Part shown: positions 1 to 14,100 of the stretch, one piece after another
Layout of the letters: each line of letters opens with the position of its first letter
Numbering within the stretch: position 1 is the stretch's first letter
The notes under the pieces: generated by a model
Seen by the model: the letters and a program-made list of their open reading frames with translations, nothing else
The model's database searches: none
Told to the model about the DNA's origin: nothing
Program-made: the position numbers and the translations under genes
From: Anas platyrhynchos
Taxonomy: Eukaryota; Chordata; Aves; Anseriformes; Anatidae
Assembly: GCF_047663525.1 (NCBI RefSeq)
Contig: NC_092590.1
Coordinates: 15,272,001 to 15,336,000, forward strand
Reading direction: 5' to 3'
Length of the DNA: 64,000 bases

Positions 1-1238
1 AAGGTAAATGGGTTAATTTTTCTTGAGAAAAGCCCAGTGGAAGTTAACAGCCTGCCTTGGTTTACTGTCTGCTACTTCACTGCAAATGCACAGGACACTC
101 AGCTAACAGTCGATAGAGACCAGCATGAGTAGGGAGTACATGCATGGTGTCCAAACCTCATCACAAAGCCTGTTGATAAATAGAGAGCTGCTCTGAAAAC
201 ATAAGGAATTTGCAGTTACTGAGTGAGTAGGTCAAGACAGATTCCATCTGTGCTCCATTTTCTGCAGAGAATCATGCATACCTCCAAAACTCCACTGTTA
301 GGTCTTAAACCTGCTCCATCTGCTGCCTGTGATGGTTACGTAGACCATAATGAATGTGCTGCCACTTCCAGCACCCAGCAGTGATTGATGCTGTGTTAAG
401 AGGACATCAGTGTTTCCGGTCTATTTACATTTCCAAGGAGCTTGGCTGGGTTTCGTGCTATCATTTTCTTTTGGTATACCAGCTGTGGGAGACCAAAGGG
501 TAAAAAAATTACTGCAGCACTCAAGCAAGGAAATGCTACTGTTGAAAAAACATCCTATTTATGCCACATTTTAAAAGGAGCCCCTCTTTAAGAGTTTTAA
601 AGAGCCGCTACTAGCAACAAATGAGGCTGCTAATTTGGCCTGGCAAGTGGGGTTTGCTAAACACCGATTCATCGCATGTGGGTTTGGAATTGGAATTCTA
701 CTAGCAGAACATCATCAGTGTGTTTTTACAGTCCCAATTCCTTTTTTTTTTTTTTTCCACATCAAGCCTGTCTCCTCCTTTCTCACTCTGTCTTCCACAG
801 CTGTCAGCTGTCAGCAGCCAGGAGCAGAGATGAGCCAGTAGCCAGCCTCGCAGATCTGACCCGATGTCCTGTGAAACAGGTGCCCAGGCCCCAACTCCTG
901 TCTGCTCCCCAGTCCCTTGGTTGTAGAGGCTGCATGTAAAGGGAGGAAGAACAATTGACTTCCTGGGAAGCTGGCAAGGAATGAAATGCTTCACATATTG
1001 GTTCATACTGAGGCTCAAGAGCCTGCTTCTGCCACTACAGATCAGATGGGAAGCAGTAGCAGTGTACCCTTTTCCACCTCAACGGCTCCCACAGGGGCTC
1101 TCCTGTTTCCTCTCTGCTTCACCAACCATGCCAAAGTGATGTCAATTCATGGGGACAACCTCAAGGAGCTGGATGCTCCCTCCAGCACAGATCTCTACTT
1201 CAGGGCAGAGCAAGCCCTGCCCAGAACTGTGCAAATAA

Positions 1239-1265
1239 TTTTTATTTATTTATTTATTTATTTTT
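1239..1265. repeat. (TTTA)n microsatellite
   Basis: About six TTTA units in otherwise unremarkable intergenic sequence. Confidence 0.9.
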
Positions 1266-4063
1266 CCCCACTCCGGTGTTTTCTTCCCCATCACAGGTTG
1301 TGGGGGAGATTGCAGTGGTGCCAGTACTAAATGTCTCACACAGACTGAGAGTCCTGGCTCCAAAGTGAGCTCTCAGAGGAAAGGTGGCCCTGCTCTGGCT
1401 GTCCTCTGACAGTCCTCTCACTGCTCTAACATCCCCAGTGGCTTTGCCTGAGCTATGCCCAAGAAAAAAATAAAAAAATTAAAAAAATCTTAGCACCTGC
1501 AAGAAAGATACTACAATATCTTCTGGCTTGAAATTAGATATAGGACTCCTACTTCACCTGCACAAAAAAAGGTCATGCAAGGTGCCATGCTGCCAGCACC
1601 TTGCCTCCCTATAACCAGACAAGCACAGAGACACCCCTTATCTGTCACGTTTTACCAGGTAACTTAGGGCCCATCCTAGGACAGACCTTTCATATTTAAA
1701 ACATGACGCTGCATTTGCATTCCACAGTGCTCCAACTTTCATATATTGAAAGCAAAATATTTAATGGAAAAGATCTAAACCAGCGATCTCCTCTGTTTCA
1801 CGTTTATATTTATTAACTATCTTACATGGCTCGCTACTGTAGAGCACAGGAGATGAAGATCCCATTAGAGAGACTTGCAAAAATCAGATCCCAGATTTTT
1901 ATTTTTTTAGCAATTGTTGGACATTTCAGAATTAATTGGACACTAAGGAGCGGGGGGTGCCTTTGCCAAGAGATCTGAGCTGGCTTCCAGGTGAGAGCAG
2001 TGCAGCAGGAGAAGGGCAGGTTTCCTACCCTGCCTTCGTTGATCAGTGAAACTGGGCCAAAATTCACAGAGAAAGAAGTTGTCTAGATCCAAGCCAAGAA
2101 GCCACATTTTGAAAACTGCTTTTCTGAATGACTCAGCAGAGCCATCTCCCAAGGTGCTGAAGCCTGCCAGAGGGAAAAGCAGATCTTGTTGTTGGGTCAC
2201 TTATTCACTATCTTGAAGTACGTCACCAGCCTTGGGAAGCTGTTTTTTGACTGGAATACAACTTGACTCTTCTATTGCTGAGGAAGATTTCCAGTATGCC
2301 TTGCTGCTGCTTTGTCAAAGCCATTCCGTGACAGCAAAGTTTGGAGGAGAAAGCAAAGCAGGCCAACACATTATGCCTCCGGTCCTGGCCTATTGATGTT
2401 TTTCCCTCCCAGGCAGGGAAAGCTGCAGTCACTAAAGCCCTCTTCATCAGAAGGACACGCTGAAGTCTTGCTCCCTTCAGAAATACCTCATTCCACTCTT
2501 TCTTCCATCCTCTATTTCACAGATATCAAATACCTTTTTCTTTCAGAGATGACCTCACTGATACAAAAGTAATTAAACATTAAGTGAATTTTAATTTACT
2601 TTAAAGGACTTATCTTTAAAGTCAGCTGATTCTATTGCAGACCTGAGGAAGAACCAAAACCATGTCATTTATCCAGCAACAGCCATTGCTCTAAGAAGGA
2701 TGAGATTGTCCAAACCTGTCATTCCGCTGGTTGTTGTGATGACAAATGTGAAAAAAATAGCTCTGTTTTACATCCCCATGCAAAAAAAAAAATACAGTCT
2801 GGCTGGTCCCAGACTTTTGTATCTCAGACTTGGGACAAGGAGGGGGTCTCCTGCAGTACAAATACATACATGAAAGGAACAGTGGTACTCCAAGCATCCA
2901 CCAGCAACAGCTTGGAACAGTCAGCAGCCAGGAGAAACAGCATCTCCTTGAACTTTCCTACCACATGGCAAAGTGTAAGCTCTTTATGAGCCCAAAATCT
3001 AAAAATCATAACTTTCCCAGACATCTAACACCACAGACTTGAGTCAGAGATTTTAATTTTAATCTTCCCCACCACCTCGTCCTCTCTCTGCCCAAATTAA
3101 ACTCTCAGTTTTCCATTCACATTAATTACAAGTTACTCTTTTTTTCCCAAAAAGGGTAGCTATTTCTTCAATCCTTCGAGTCACTCACTCTTATCCTTCT
3201 AATTGCTTGCATAATTAGCATAATTAAGTTGAACCCAGAGGAATTGGTCCTGAGCTGCTTCTATCTGGAAGCAGCAGCTTCCATTCGTAACCTGGGAATG
3301 GACTTGTGTGCTTACAAGCACATCTGTCCTCTCCTTGCAGTCAGCCTAGTAAAAGATTTGAGCTGTTCCTACAGATCACACTCCACTGGCCTCCTAAGGT
3401 AGCATGCTAGACTGCTTTTCGTAGGCACTTTGCCACAAATAAATGTACATCATTAAGAAACAGCTTGACAGTAAAATGGTCAGAATGGCTGCATATGAAA
3501 ATTGGTGTCTGGATGCACTCGGGTAGGATTTGCTCCATCAGATGAAGCACAATTAATGCTAATTTCTTGCTGCTGCAGCCAGCTTTCCAGTCTCTGATGT
3601 CCTGTGGGATCAGGGATTATCACTGAGCTAACGGGATCATCTGAAAACAGTTGCAGTCTGCTCCAGGAACCAGTTTTACACCCAACACAACTATTGCAAA
3701 CCCTTCTTCTTATTGGCATAGCATAAAGCTAGGTAATTTTGGCCAACAATTTCTGTACTGATTTCATTCATTTATGCTCATTGCTAATTGGAATGTTATC
3801 CAATACAAAGTTATCCCCTGCAAATGACTTTTTTTTTTTTTTTTTTTACACACAGATTAATTTCCGGGGTTTCAAGTACTCTGTGCTGTCACATTCAGTG
3901 GTTTGTTAATCTATACTCAGACCACCTGGCTCTAGCGTGCAAAAACAGCTGCAGATGTCCTTTATCCACAACTGCCTGTTCCCTGGGCTCGAGGCATCTT
4001 GCGGTGATCAGATTCAACATAAACTATTTGTAAGGTAGAAATATCCAAATACCATTCAAACAG

Positions 4064-4119
4064 AAAGTTCCTGTCCACTTTTTATAAGTTTAAAGTTCCT
4101 GTTCACTGTTTATAAGTCA
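4064..4119. repeat. Tandem duplication of a 28-bp unit
   Basis: Two adjacent copies begin with AAAGTTCCTGT and carry a shared TTTATAAGT core. They differ at a few positions, so the duplication is not very recent. No coding context. Confidence 0.8.
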
Positions 4120-6710
4120 CTGCGCAGTGGAAGTGCAGAGGGAAGAGGCAATGTCTTTAAAACCCCCAGCTAATGCACTGTGCTGTCAACAGACAGTTTG
4201 GAGTATACTGATACGATCTCAGAGAGGAGTTTTTGTGTTGTTTTGTTTTTTTTTTATTTATTTGTTTGTGTTTCTTTTTTGTTTTTAGTTCCTTCTTCCT
4301 GTGATAACCTTTCACCCCAGGCTCTGTGCTCTTTGTGTGTTTATCAGCAAAGCACATCCATATGCCCTTCAAGGGAGGAATGACTCATACCTGACTCACA
4401 ATCACTCAAGCAAAGCTGCAACCTTTAGTTCATTTCCTGGGAGAAGCAGCTGTTAGATTCATCGTGGAGGATTAAGCATTTCTCCTTGTCATTGTATAGA
4501 TGGAGGCGTTTGCAACTGGATGAGGAAGGGTCAACAGATTCCCTGCGATGGATGGCAAAGAAGCTTCCTTGGGCAGCTGAAGCTACGCTCTGGGGACTGG
4601 GAAGATGCTGTTTAGCAACTCCTATCTCCCCCCTCCCTGTAAGTGACCCTGGCCTTGAAGAAGCACGTTTTGGTTTCAAAATCACCCCTCCTGTCACAAG
4701 TATGCAACTGTGTGAAGCAGGCAGCCTGCACGCTCCCTGCCCACACTGCCCACACCCCGTCACTCTCTCTCCTCATGGAAACGGCTCGTGTGCCTGTGCT
4801 TCCCTCACTGCAGAGTCACAGCCTGTAAGTTTCCTACCTGGCAATAAATAAGAAATGTGCTGTGATGCCCCTGCAGAAAACAGCTTGGTTCACTGAGCTT
4901 GCAACTTCTCAGCCCAAAAGGCTTCCCAGTTCCTTCTGCACCCTGAGGCCCCTTCCTGGGACATATTTTCATTCCCAGAGGACAAAAAGGAATAGATTCA
5001 TCAGGCACATCAACCGAGGGCACTGCTGAAAACCTATTTTGTGCTATCTTCCCTCAAGGGACTTCTTTCCTACATGCTCCTCCCCCCACACACGATTTGC
5101 TTCATTTAACTTCAGATTCCTAAAGACTCTTGTGTCTACCAAGTAACTCCCCTTTTATTCTTTTTAGGAACAGGGAAAGACCACGCAATGTTAATGCCAT
5201 GATGCACAAGTCTTAGTAGCAGAGGAACATGGCCTGTGAGGAGTCAGTCGTGTTGGTGTTTGTGTGCAGGCATCCCAAGGAGCCAGCCCTGCCATGGTGT
5301 GTAGCAAAATGTTAATAAGGATACATAGCACATTCCTCTGCACACCACAGTCTCCCTTCTTGGCTGAATAATCACAGATAATTCACTTGTCTGGATATGA
5401 CTCACAGCTACTTTATTTCACACAAAGCAAACTCTAATTGCATGTTGCATGTCTGTTTATGAAAGCCAGCACTAACTGTTATTACAAAATTAGTGCAGAA
5501 AACTCGAGGGGAAGGAAAACCACAGTGAGAAACCAAGTAACAGCCCACAAAGAGGTAGGCCAGGATGTACCAGGCTTCTCATCTCTAGGACAGGCAGCTC
5601 TTCCCCACAGATACAAGCATTTCTTACTCACATAGTAATTTAGAGGCAATGAGACAAGTGGGATCCTTCTTGCTTTATCCTCAGATGGGCTGGAACTATT
5701 TTGGCAACAGACTGCAATGGGCAGTTGGTCTGTCTCTCTTTGGCTGTGTATTTGTGCTCAGGAAGCTCCACAGTAACACCAGTGCAGTCACACGTGCTGG
5801 CTCTGAGCTACCAGGGAAGAAGGTGCTGTCCTCTGCCAGGGGTTTTGGCTTTCATGGCACTTTCACAAGGGTTTTACATTCATCTGAATGGGCAGGGAGT
5901 GAAGCAGAACATACAATGCCTGGAGAAAGCAGAGCTGATATTACAGACTTAGCACTTTTTCACATTTCTAGGTAGGGCCAAATCAGGGACCTTTGAATTT
6001 TCATTTTTGCTCAGACCCTAGCCCCACCTGCTCCACTGCCCTCCTTCGAAGCATTGCCATTGCCAGAGACTTTGGATGAAGCTGGGTGACACCTCGTAGC
6101 AGGCAGACAGGGAATAATCTAGCCCATGGGATAAATTCCATCCCTACTTCTAATGCGACATCTAGACTTAAATAAAACAGAGCCAGGGAGAAAGATGGAC
6201 CTCAGAGCCCTAGTTGTCCAAAATACCTACTTGTTCTTGCACAACAGGTGTGATTTTGGCCCATAACAACTCTGTCTTTCCCCAGAACAGAGCTCAAAGG
6301 ACAGCACACACCAGTGATCACTCCCAGCAGCTGTAAGGACAAGGTCAGGTTTGACTCTTTAACCATGTGTTTTCCTCTGACACCATCCCAGCTGGCCGTA
6401 CTTCCTCACACTCGTACGTACCATACCCTCTCAGGTTTGTGCTATGAAAACATTGTTCTTAGATGCTGAAACACAGCCCTATCATTATTACTTCAAACAC
6501 TTGGAACCAGAAAAACACCCTTACAAAATGAATACAACCAATTCTTCCTATGGACGCATTTTCTCTGCAAATATTTATAGCCAGACATGGCCAGAATGGC
6601 GGGCTGAGGGCAAACCATCAACCATCCATCTACATCCACAGGGGTGAGATGGGATTTCATCTCTGAAGAAGGGAGCTGCTAGATTCTGTGAGAAAGCACC
6701 CGCAGGAAAA

Positions 6711-6799
6711 AAAAAATAAAAATAATAATAAAAAAAAAAAAAAGAAAAAGAAAAGTAATGTCATACAAGACCTACTGTGCATGTTGGGGGGGGGGGCTG
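6711..6799. repeat. A-rich tract followed by a G homopolymer
   Basis: An (A)n/(AAT)n/(AAAG)n mixture from about 6711 to 6755 is followed by an uninterrupted run of G near 6786-6796. Low-complexity DNA, prone to length error in sequencing. Confidence 0.85.
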
Positions 6800-7251
6800 A
6801 TTCTTGGCAACAAGGAGTGGTTAGACACCTAGATGGACAGGTTGCCACAGGGTGCAGTGTTCTCCATCATTATCAACATTTATACAAAGATGAGGCATCT
6901 TCTGGCAAGGAAATCACAGCTCAGCCAGAAGCTTTCAGGCACAAAGCAGAAGACATGGGGGGAGTCACTGCTGTGTCCTACAAAGGTGGACAGCCTGGAA
7001 GAGTTAATGGTCCTTTCTGGCTTTGGAGACAGAGGAAATATTGTGATTTAATCAGGCAGAGAAAACCTACACAGGCAAAGGCTTACCTCTAGAAAACTGC
7101 CAAGCCTCTGCAATTAGGCTGCAGATAAAGTGCCCAGCCCTTTACTTGCACCACTGTCAATCACAGGAACTCATTCCAAGAACCCAGAATAACACAGGTG
7201 CTCGGGGCTCGGGGTAATTGGGATTTGAGCTGTAAGCAACCACAGGAGAAG

Positions 7252-7281
<30 letters not shown>
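7252..7281. repeat. Poly(A) homopolymer of about 30 bases
   Basis: An uninterrupted A run. No retroposon body is recognisable next to it, so it is listed as simple sequence and not as the tail of an element. Confidence 0.9.
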
Positions 7282-7283
<2 letters not shown>

Positions 7284-8556
7284 CAGGACGTGTATGAGGC
7301 AGAATTCATGTTTCCAAGGAAAGAAAAACAGAGAGGAAGAGCTGAGTGCTTATTCAGGCCCACGAGGGGGTAGTCACAGTGGGGGAAAAGGCATCTTCTC
7401 TCCTCTAGTAGCTCTTCCCCTAGCCCCGTGCTCTCTGGCTTCATTCATGTTAAGCACAAGAACATGAATGAGAAGCTCGTGAACTGCAGAGGAGGAGGGG
7501 AAAGGGAGGAGAAAGGATTTCATGCTACCAGGGCAACCGGCACCATGGCAACAGTTTAATTAATGAGTTGCTGATGAACCCTACCAATAGGATCCTCCTG
7601 AATTCATGTTGTAGTAATTACCAGAGGTTCATTCATCCTGCCTTGGCCTCGAAAAGCCCGCAAGCTCAGGCAGACAGAAGAGAACAGCCTGCTGAATCAA
7701 TGGGAGGAGAGCGCGTGTCTCAGAGAGGGCTCCATTACTCCTCTGAGCCAGCACCCTGAGCACTCGAGCATGGAGACCACACGCCATCCGATCCATTTTG
7801 CAGTCCCACACCACCAAAGGGCAGCCCAGCTGGCCTCGTGCCACAAGAACAGGCAGCACTCGTAAGCAGCCTGCAGAGCTAGTTGCCCTCCTCCCTGCCA
7901 TGCCTTCAGCCTCTAGGAGATGATACAGAAAAGAAGCAAGTGAGCAGCTGATTTGCTTCTCCTCCTGGAGGATTTCAAAAGACTCTAACAGTTACCCTGG
8001 GCAATGGATTTAGGCATCTACTGCAATGTTTAGGTGGAAACAAAGTGCTATTTATCTACCCTCAGCATCCAAAATCTCACCACACTGACATTTAACTCAA
8101 CTGCAAACACTCAGCCTGATTGCCCTACTGCTGCCAAATCTGAGCATTCAAGATGAGATCCACACCTGAACACAAGGTACTCTTCTAGTTGATGTCCTGA
8201 AAGGTCTGGGTAGAGAAGAATGCTAAAAGTGTGTATACCAGGGTTTTTCTCACCTTTTAATGTTGCACGCTGACATTTCTTACATGGGAGTCTCATTACA
8301 ACATTGCTCAGATACGTTAAAAAATAAATTCAACTACCTTAGATTTTAGTTTGTGTTGCAAACAACTCAGTGACCCTGGCCCTATTCTGACACCACTGAA
8401 TCAGTCTTAATATCTGCAGTGAAAGAAAAAAGAAAAAAAGAAAGAAAAAAAAAAGGCAAGAGAAACATTTTTCCAGCTCCAAGGCTTATTCTATATACAG
8501 TTTTAAAAAGAAGCCTCAAAATTTTCCCTTAGAAAAGGTCAATTTTCTTTTTAGAA

Positions 8557-8583
8557 AAAATAAATAAATAAATAAATAAATAA
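8557..8583. repeat. (AAAT)n microsatellite
   Basis: About seven tandem AAAT units follow a short A run. Confidence 0.9.
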
Positions 8584-9434
8584 AGAAGACATCACTTTCC
8601 CTGATGTCTATGATCTTCAGGGTGATTCCCACAGGGCAAGGGTTTGATCGTGGAGATTAGCTTAATGCTGATGAGCTGACAAGATGAGCCCCATGCAAAT
8701 CAGCAGAGATCTCCTTGGAAAGCTGTTGGCCAAAAGTCCAGGGCAGCTGAGCCCAGTGGAGGGGTTAGAGCAGTGAACTAGAAGCTCTGAGCCCTCCTAC
8801 CACCAGCAGCCCTGACTGGAAAGGCCCTGGGGTGATAAATTGGCAGCGTGCTTTCATTGCAAATAAAGCAAACCCCCTCCTGGCCTACGTTAGATGAGCG
8901 GCCAGCAGAGCAAGAGAAGTAGTTTAAAAATCATGCCAGCTGCAAGAACTGCAAGAATCACAGCTCTTTAAGATGTACCTCTATTTGGGAATTCCCTAGG
9001 ATAAAAATTCCTGAGATTACGCTCTGATGCTTTCTTGCAGCTCATTCACTGTCTTTGTTTCTGTCTTGCCTGTGCATTTGCCTGCAGAGGATGAATAAAT
9101 GGGAACAAACGCCTGGATGGTTTTTCTTCTGGGCAGTGTTATTTCAGAGATCTCTCTCATTCTATAAGATATATAAGTGACAAATATTACTGCTTCTCCG
9201 TGAGTATAATCTCATTTATAGTTATTCTTATCTTCAGTAACTCTACTGAAATCAAAGGAGTTACTTTCACTTTAAGGACTGGAGCTGAGATCAGCATCCA
9301 CTTAATGCAACACTAATTATGGATGTTATGGATTCCACCGGTCCTTGACAGTTTTGCTGACACTTGCAATTTCACCCAAGAGTGACATTTTTCTTAAAGC
9401 ACCAAACCTTGGAGCCTTCATTTTCATTTGTCTC

Positions 9435-9457
9435 TTTTTTTTTTTTTTTTTTTTTTT
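9435..9457. repeat. Poly(T) homopolymer
   Basis: A run of 23 T within a longer T/C-rich stretch. Confidence 0.9.
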
Positions 9458-11260
9458 CCTTTTTTTCTCCCCCCATTTCAATCTCAAGAGCATTAGAAAA
9501 AAAAAGTCTGAGATGTTCCAACAGTAAGAGACAATTAACTGCAAACGTTTTAGAAAAAGTTTTGCATTTTCTCTGGCAATTTCACATCTTTAAAGGTGTG
9601 CTTGGGTTTGGAATTTAGTGATGTCAGACTAATTCTCTTCTATGATACCATGTAGATATTTCAGCTTAAAATTCAGGAAATAGCTGGTTTTCTGGCTGAA
9701 CAAAAATCACATTTGAAGGTGAGTCAGCTGCAAACATTGCTGAAGAAAACCAAGTTTCCAGTTCTGTTAGGTACAGCATGGTTACAGTTCAAATGTGGTT
9801 TGTTTTTAGCCTTTTTCCTGTGCTTCACAGCTGTCAGCACCACAAAGGCACACTCCTAAGCACTCTATCCTGCTGCCAACAGCCAGGAAAATGACAGCCT
9901 GCCATTATAGTGTCAGCCTGGGAATGATGAAGCAAGAGCAGTAGCTAGTCACTATGTGTAGTACATAACCATTTAAAGTTGCAAGTTCATGTAAGTACTA
10001 AATTGTCACTCATTTCAGTGTGAAATCTGCTGTTAGGGCATAATCTCAAGTGTCCTGGAACAGCAATCTACAGCATTGCAGTCTTAAAGATCTCTTAATG
10101 AAGAGAAACACTTAAAATTTATACTTTGCCACTAAAGGAATTGGCCAGATCATCTATTAGTGCTGTTTTAGTATGGTTAACATGTTATTTTTCCTGCATG
10201 AAGTTTAATTAATGCAGCGAGCAGCATATAGGACAAAGAGACAGCAGCAGGGCTATTCCCTGCTTGTCTCCATCTATGGACTGATGCATTTATAATTCTA
10301 TTTCAGGAGATGAGGCAGCCACCACACACAAACACATGCAGACACCCCTCAGCAAAAAATACCAGCTGTGAAAGGGAGGGAAGAAGTCTGCTCCTCCATC
10401 AGTTCTTCATGGGAAATTCAGAAGTAGGTTTGTATGGGAGGCTCCCAGGATCACAATGGAGCTGGAGCAATCCTAGCAAGTCAACTCAAAGCCTGGGAAA
10501 ACAATTTAATCAGAAGGGTCCAAGCCAACTCTACTTGGTCAAGCCAGATCCATGCATGCCTGGAAGAGGCAAATCCCCAGGGGCTGGAGGAGCCTTAACA
10601 GAGCCCAAAAAAATAGAAGAGAAAAGGATGTAGCAGAATTCACCCCACCCTAACAGCATGGGCTGCAGTGCCTTAAGTCATGTCTCTGCCTTGCCTACAG
10701 TAGGGTGCAATCATCTGTACCACAGAGACATCTTTATGTCCACACTGTTTAAGAGTTTGTTGTTGTTGATGTTGTTTGTTTGTTTTTCTAAGTAGTGCAA
10801 TAAATTTTTGATTAGAGGGGAGCAGGATGGGGTATGGGGAGGTTGGAGAAAGCTCTCTGAAGGTAGCCTTTGCATTCAGCATAGAAGTCATCCCTTGCAC
10901 TATGCAAAGGCAAAAGCTTGGGCAACATCTGAATTTGCATGTCTCTCCCTTCCTCAGGCAAGCTGTTCAGAGAAAGAGAAAAGAAAGGTTGGTTTCGTTT
11001 GGAGAAGTTGTCCTAGGACTGTCCTAGTTCAGTGCTTCTCTATCTGATCACAGCACAGGGGAAGGAACCCCAGAGATAAAGCATGTCTATCTTCTCCTTT
11101 GCTTTAATGAAAGGACCCTGGCAGGTCTGATTTCTTATTCTTGAGCATGTGCACATCCCAGCTTGTCAGTAAATATAGGCTATTAAAAAAACTATTACTT
11201 AAAACTTCTGTTTAGCTTGATTTGGCAATTGCGTTGTTTGAAGGGTGTGGTGGAAAAAAA

Positions 11261-11277
11261 AATAATAATAATAATAA
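11261..11277. repeat. (AAT)n microsatellite
   Basis: Five to six AAT units after a short A run. Confidence 0.85.
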
Positions 11278-12012
11278 ACTTTTTATATTTGTACATACCT
11301 GAAAGAGGGAAATAAGGACCAACATAAAACCATGTAAGCACAGAGATGCTCAAGGAGAGCATGTTAAAAGGGAGCAGCTCTGAGCAGTCATGTTGTTTCC
11401 TTCATTATGGGAAGAACACTGGGCAGAGAGATGCTACACCAAGCAACGCCAACCAGCAACGTGCTAAAACCAGACCTGGTGCCTGGATCCTACGGAGACT
11501 TGTGCTCATGATGCATCAGGTTCTCCCCAGCAAAGCCCAATGCACTAATCCACAAGGAAATGAGTTGTACTTTTTGGCTCAAACAGAGCTTAATCTATGT
11601 TATGTTCTTCTGAACAGAATTTGCACAAAGATTTAGTTCTTTCTGGTGCCAAGCTCATAATTCAGCTATGTGTTTTTGTGTGTGTGTGCGAGTGTTTTTT
11701 CTATATTACATTGCTGAATGCAGTGATTTATTGTTTCAGCCTTAATTGTGACCTCATTTTCATCCTCATCTTGTTCCTCTTTAATTAGTTTCATGAAGCT
11801 GTAATAAATTAGCCTAGCAATGTTCTTGATAAGCACATACTTGCTCACTTATTTCTTTCAGTAAAATCCATAAAGAATACATGGGACTGGTTTACTCCAT
11901 CAAGCCATGAACATTTGGTTCTCCCTAATGTCTGAAGCCCAAATTCACACAGGCATTTTGGAGCCTAAAGCCCATATTAATACAACCTGCTATGTATGAG
12001 AAATATGAGATG

Positions 12013-12095
12013 TGTATGTGTATATATATGAATATAGATGTAGATGTGTATATGTAGATGTATATATGTATATAGTATGAAATATGTATATAGGA

Positions 12096-12131
<36 letters not shown>

Positions 12132-12133
12132 TT
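12013..12133. repeat. TA/TATG-rich tract followed by (GATT)n
   Basis: An imperfect TATATG/TAGATG tract of about 80 bp runs into a near-perfect (GATT)n array of about nine units at 12096-12133. Likely a polymorphic compound microsatellite. Confidence 0.9.
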
Positions 12134-13619
12134 AAAGCTACTTGGCTTCATTCTGCATGGGTCTCCTGCTTGAAGAACAGTTGAGTTGGCGTTTGTCTGG
12201 TTCCCAGTCATCATGCACCAAATCTGGTAAGCAAGGTCCATGACTAGCTTGTTTTCTTTCCATTTTGCCACCCATTGTACAAAAGGTTGATTCCACCACC
12301 TCCACTGCTGCCTTCCTTACTGCACTGCACAAGAACCATGTGCCTGCATAGCGAAGAGGGCTGGCTAGGCTGTTGTTTACTGGAACTCACAGAAGGGACT
12401 GGGAATGTCAAAGAAAGCCTGGAAGAGCAAAGCGTGAAAATATCCTGTGCCTCCTAGCAATTCCACCTGAAAGACACTGCCTACTCTGCTGCAAGGGGAG
12501 AATACAAACAGATGTCTGTGCAGACGTACAGCCTAACTCCAGGTGCATAGCACCAGGAAGGAAATGTTTTCAGGGGAGAGTGATATTTGCAAGCATCCTT
12601 TATTCTTAGACTGTGGTAGCTTCTGACATAGGCTGTTACCTATGTCCAGAGCATAAAAATAAAAATAAATAAAACACTTTAAATTCACTAAAAAATAAAT
12701 AAACAAGGAGAATAAGATTGTTAAAGACTTTAATGAACAATGAATCTATCAGTTGCTCCTAGAAGAGCTGTGTTATGATAGCAATGGGTATCTAGCTATA
12801 AAGTTTAAATCATGTTTCAATAAGGGAGGTTGTTAATTAGTTTTTGTTCCAATTTGTAGCTTCCTGGCCTGTGGAGGACCCTTATGTCAGACTCCCTAGC
12901 CAGAAATAAAAACCTATATTTTTATATAAAAGTATAATTTTATAGAATAAAATATATTTTATATATAATAAACATATTTATTTGTATATAAAATGTTCCC
13001 ACATTTTTCCATTAGTGAGACTCCACTGGCATGTGCTACCCAGGGTAAATCTCAGTAAGATCTGCCTCTCCCCCCGCTCTGAACAAGTCCTTAGGCTTAC
13101 TCAATTCGCAGTCTGTGTGACTGCCTGGTTTAAGAACAATTATCAGCAGCACACAGTCTAAAGCCAAGACCCCCAAGCTAGAATGTAGATGAAACAGAGA
13201 CGATTATCTAAGGCAGAAAGCTCTCCAAAGCACAGCCGGGGATTTCTATCCTGGGAGCACCCTGACACACCGCCCTGGTGCAGAAACGACCTCTGTATGG
13301 CAGAGGGGAGGAGAAGGGGGTCAGCCAGTGGGAACTGGATCCCAAACACAGGCATAAAATGAAAGATACACTTGTAATAGTCTGGAAAGCCACAAGTGTA
13401 TCCAAAAACCCTGGGAAATATCACTTGGAGTTTTTAAATCTAGATTTAGCAAGAACATGCCCCTTAGGGTAGTCCCAGATAGGGAAGTCTCGTGGTCCAG
13501 CTCAAGGACAATGTAACCCTTCATTACCAAATGGTCGTCTCTAGGAACAGAACCATCACAGCAAATACCACTCCAATTTGTGAGCCTCACCAACGCACAA
13601 ATCAATTACCACTCGTAGC

Positions 13620-14100
13620 TGTGATTGTTACGTAGCCCGTGTTCCCCTCTGCATTGTTTGCTCAGAATATTGCTCTCCTTCGTCATTAACTAGCAGTGAG
13701 TTGGAAAGAAACAACTGTAATTCATACTCCAAAAGTCATCCTCCCATGTACACTCACCATTCCCAATTAAGCTCATGAAAGATTAATTCCTTAATGATTA
13801 TGATTTGCACTGTTAATTAATTAGCTGCTTTTCCATGAAGTATTCAGAAGTTTGCAGAATTACTTCAATCTATTAATTAGCTTGCAGTGACTGTATAAAT
13901 AGTGAGTAACTCCCTTCATTCTCCTTGCCCCTTAGACAAATTAGCTGCTGCTTGGCCTTCCTGTCCACCTCCCTGCCCACACCACGCAGAATCTGTTTCA
14001 TCCACTGCTGCAAACATTCATGATTTGCTTACTCATTTTTCTAAGAGGATAATGTAACCAAGGAGCAGACACAGTTGACTCACATCACTTTCTTTCCTTG
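13620..14100. promoter_or_regulatory. Candidate conserved regulatory element rich in TAAT motifs
   Basis: Within a few hundred bases there are many homeodomain-type cores, including TTAATTAATTAGC near 13812, ATTAATTAGC near 13871 and several CAATTA/TAATTC variants. Such clusters are common in vertebrate conserved non-coding elements. This is inference from composition only; conservation was not tested. Confidence 0.25.

Noticed and set aside
7252-7281. Poly(A) run as the tail of a retroposed gene copy
   Set aside because: No gene-like or SINE-like sequence precedes it and there is no target-site duplication.
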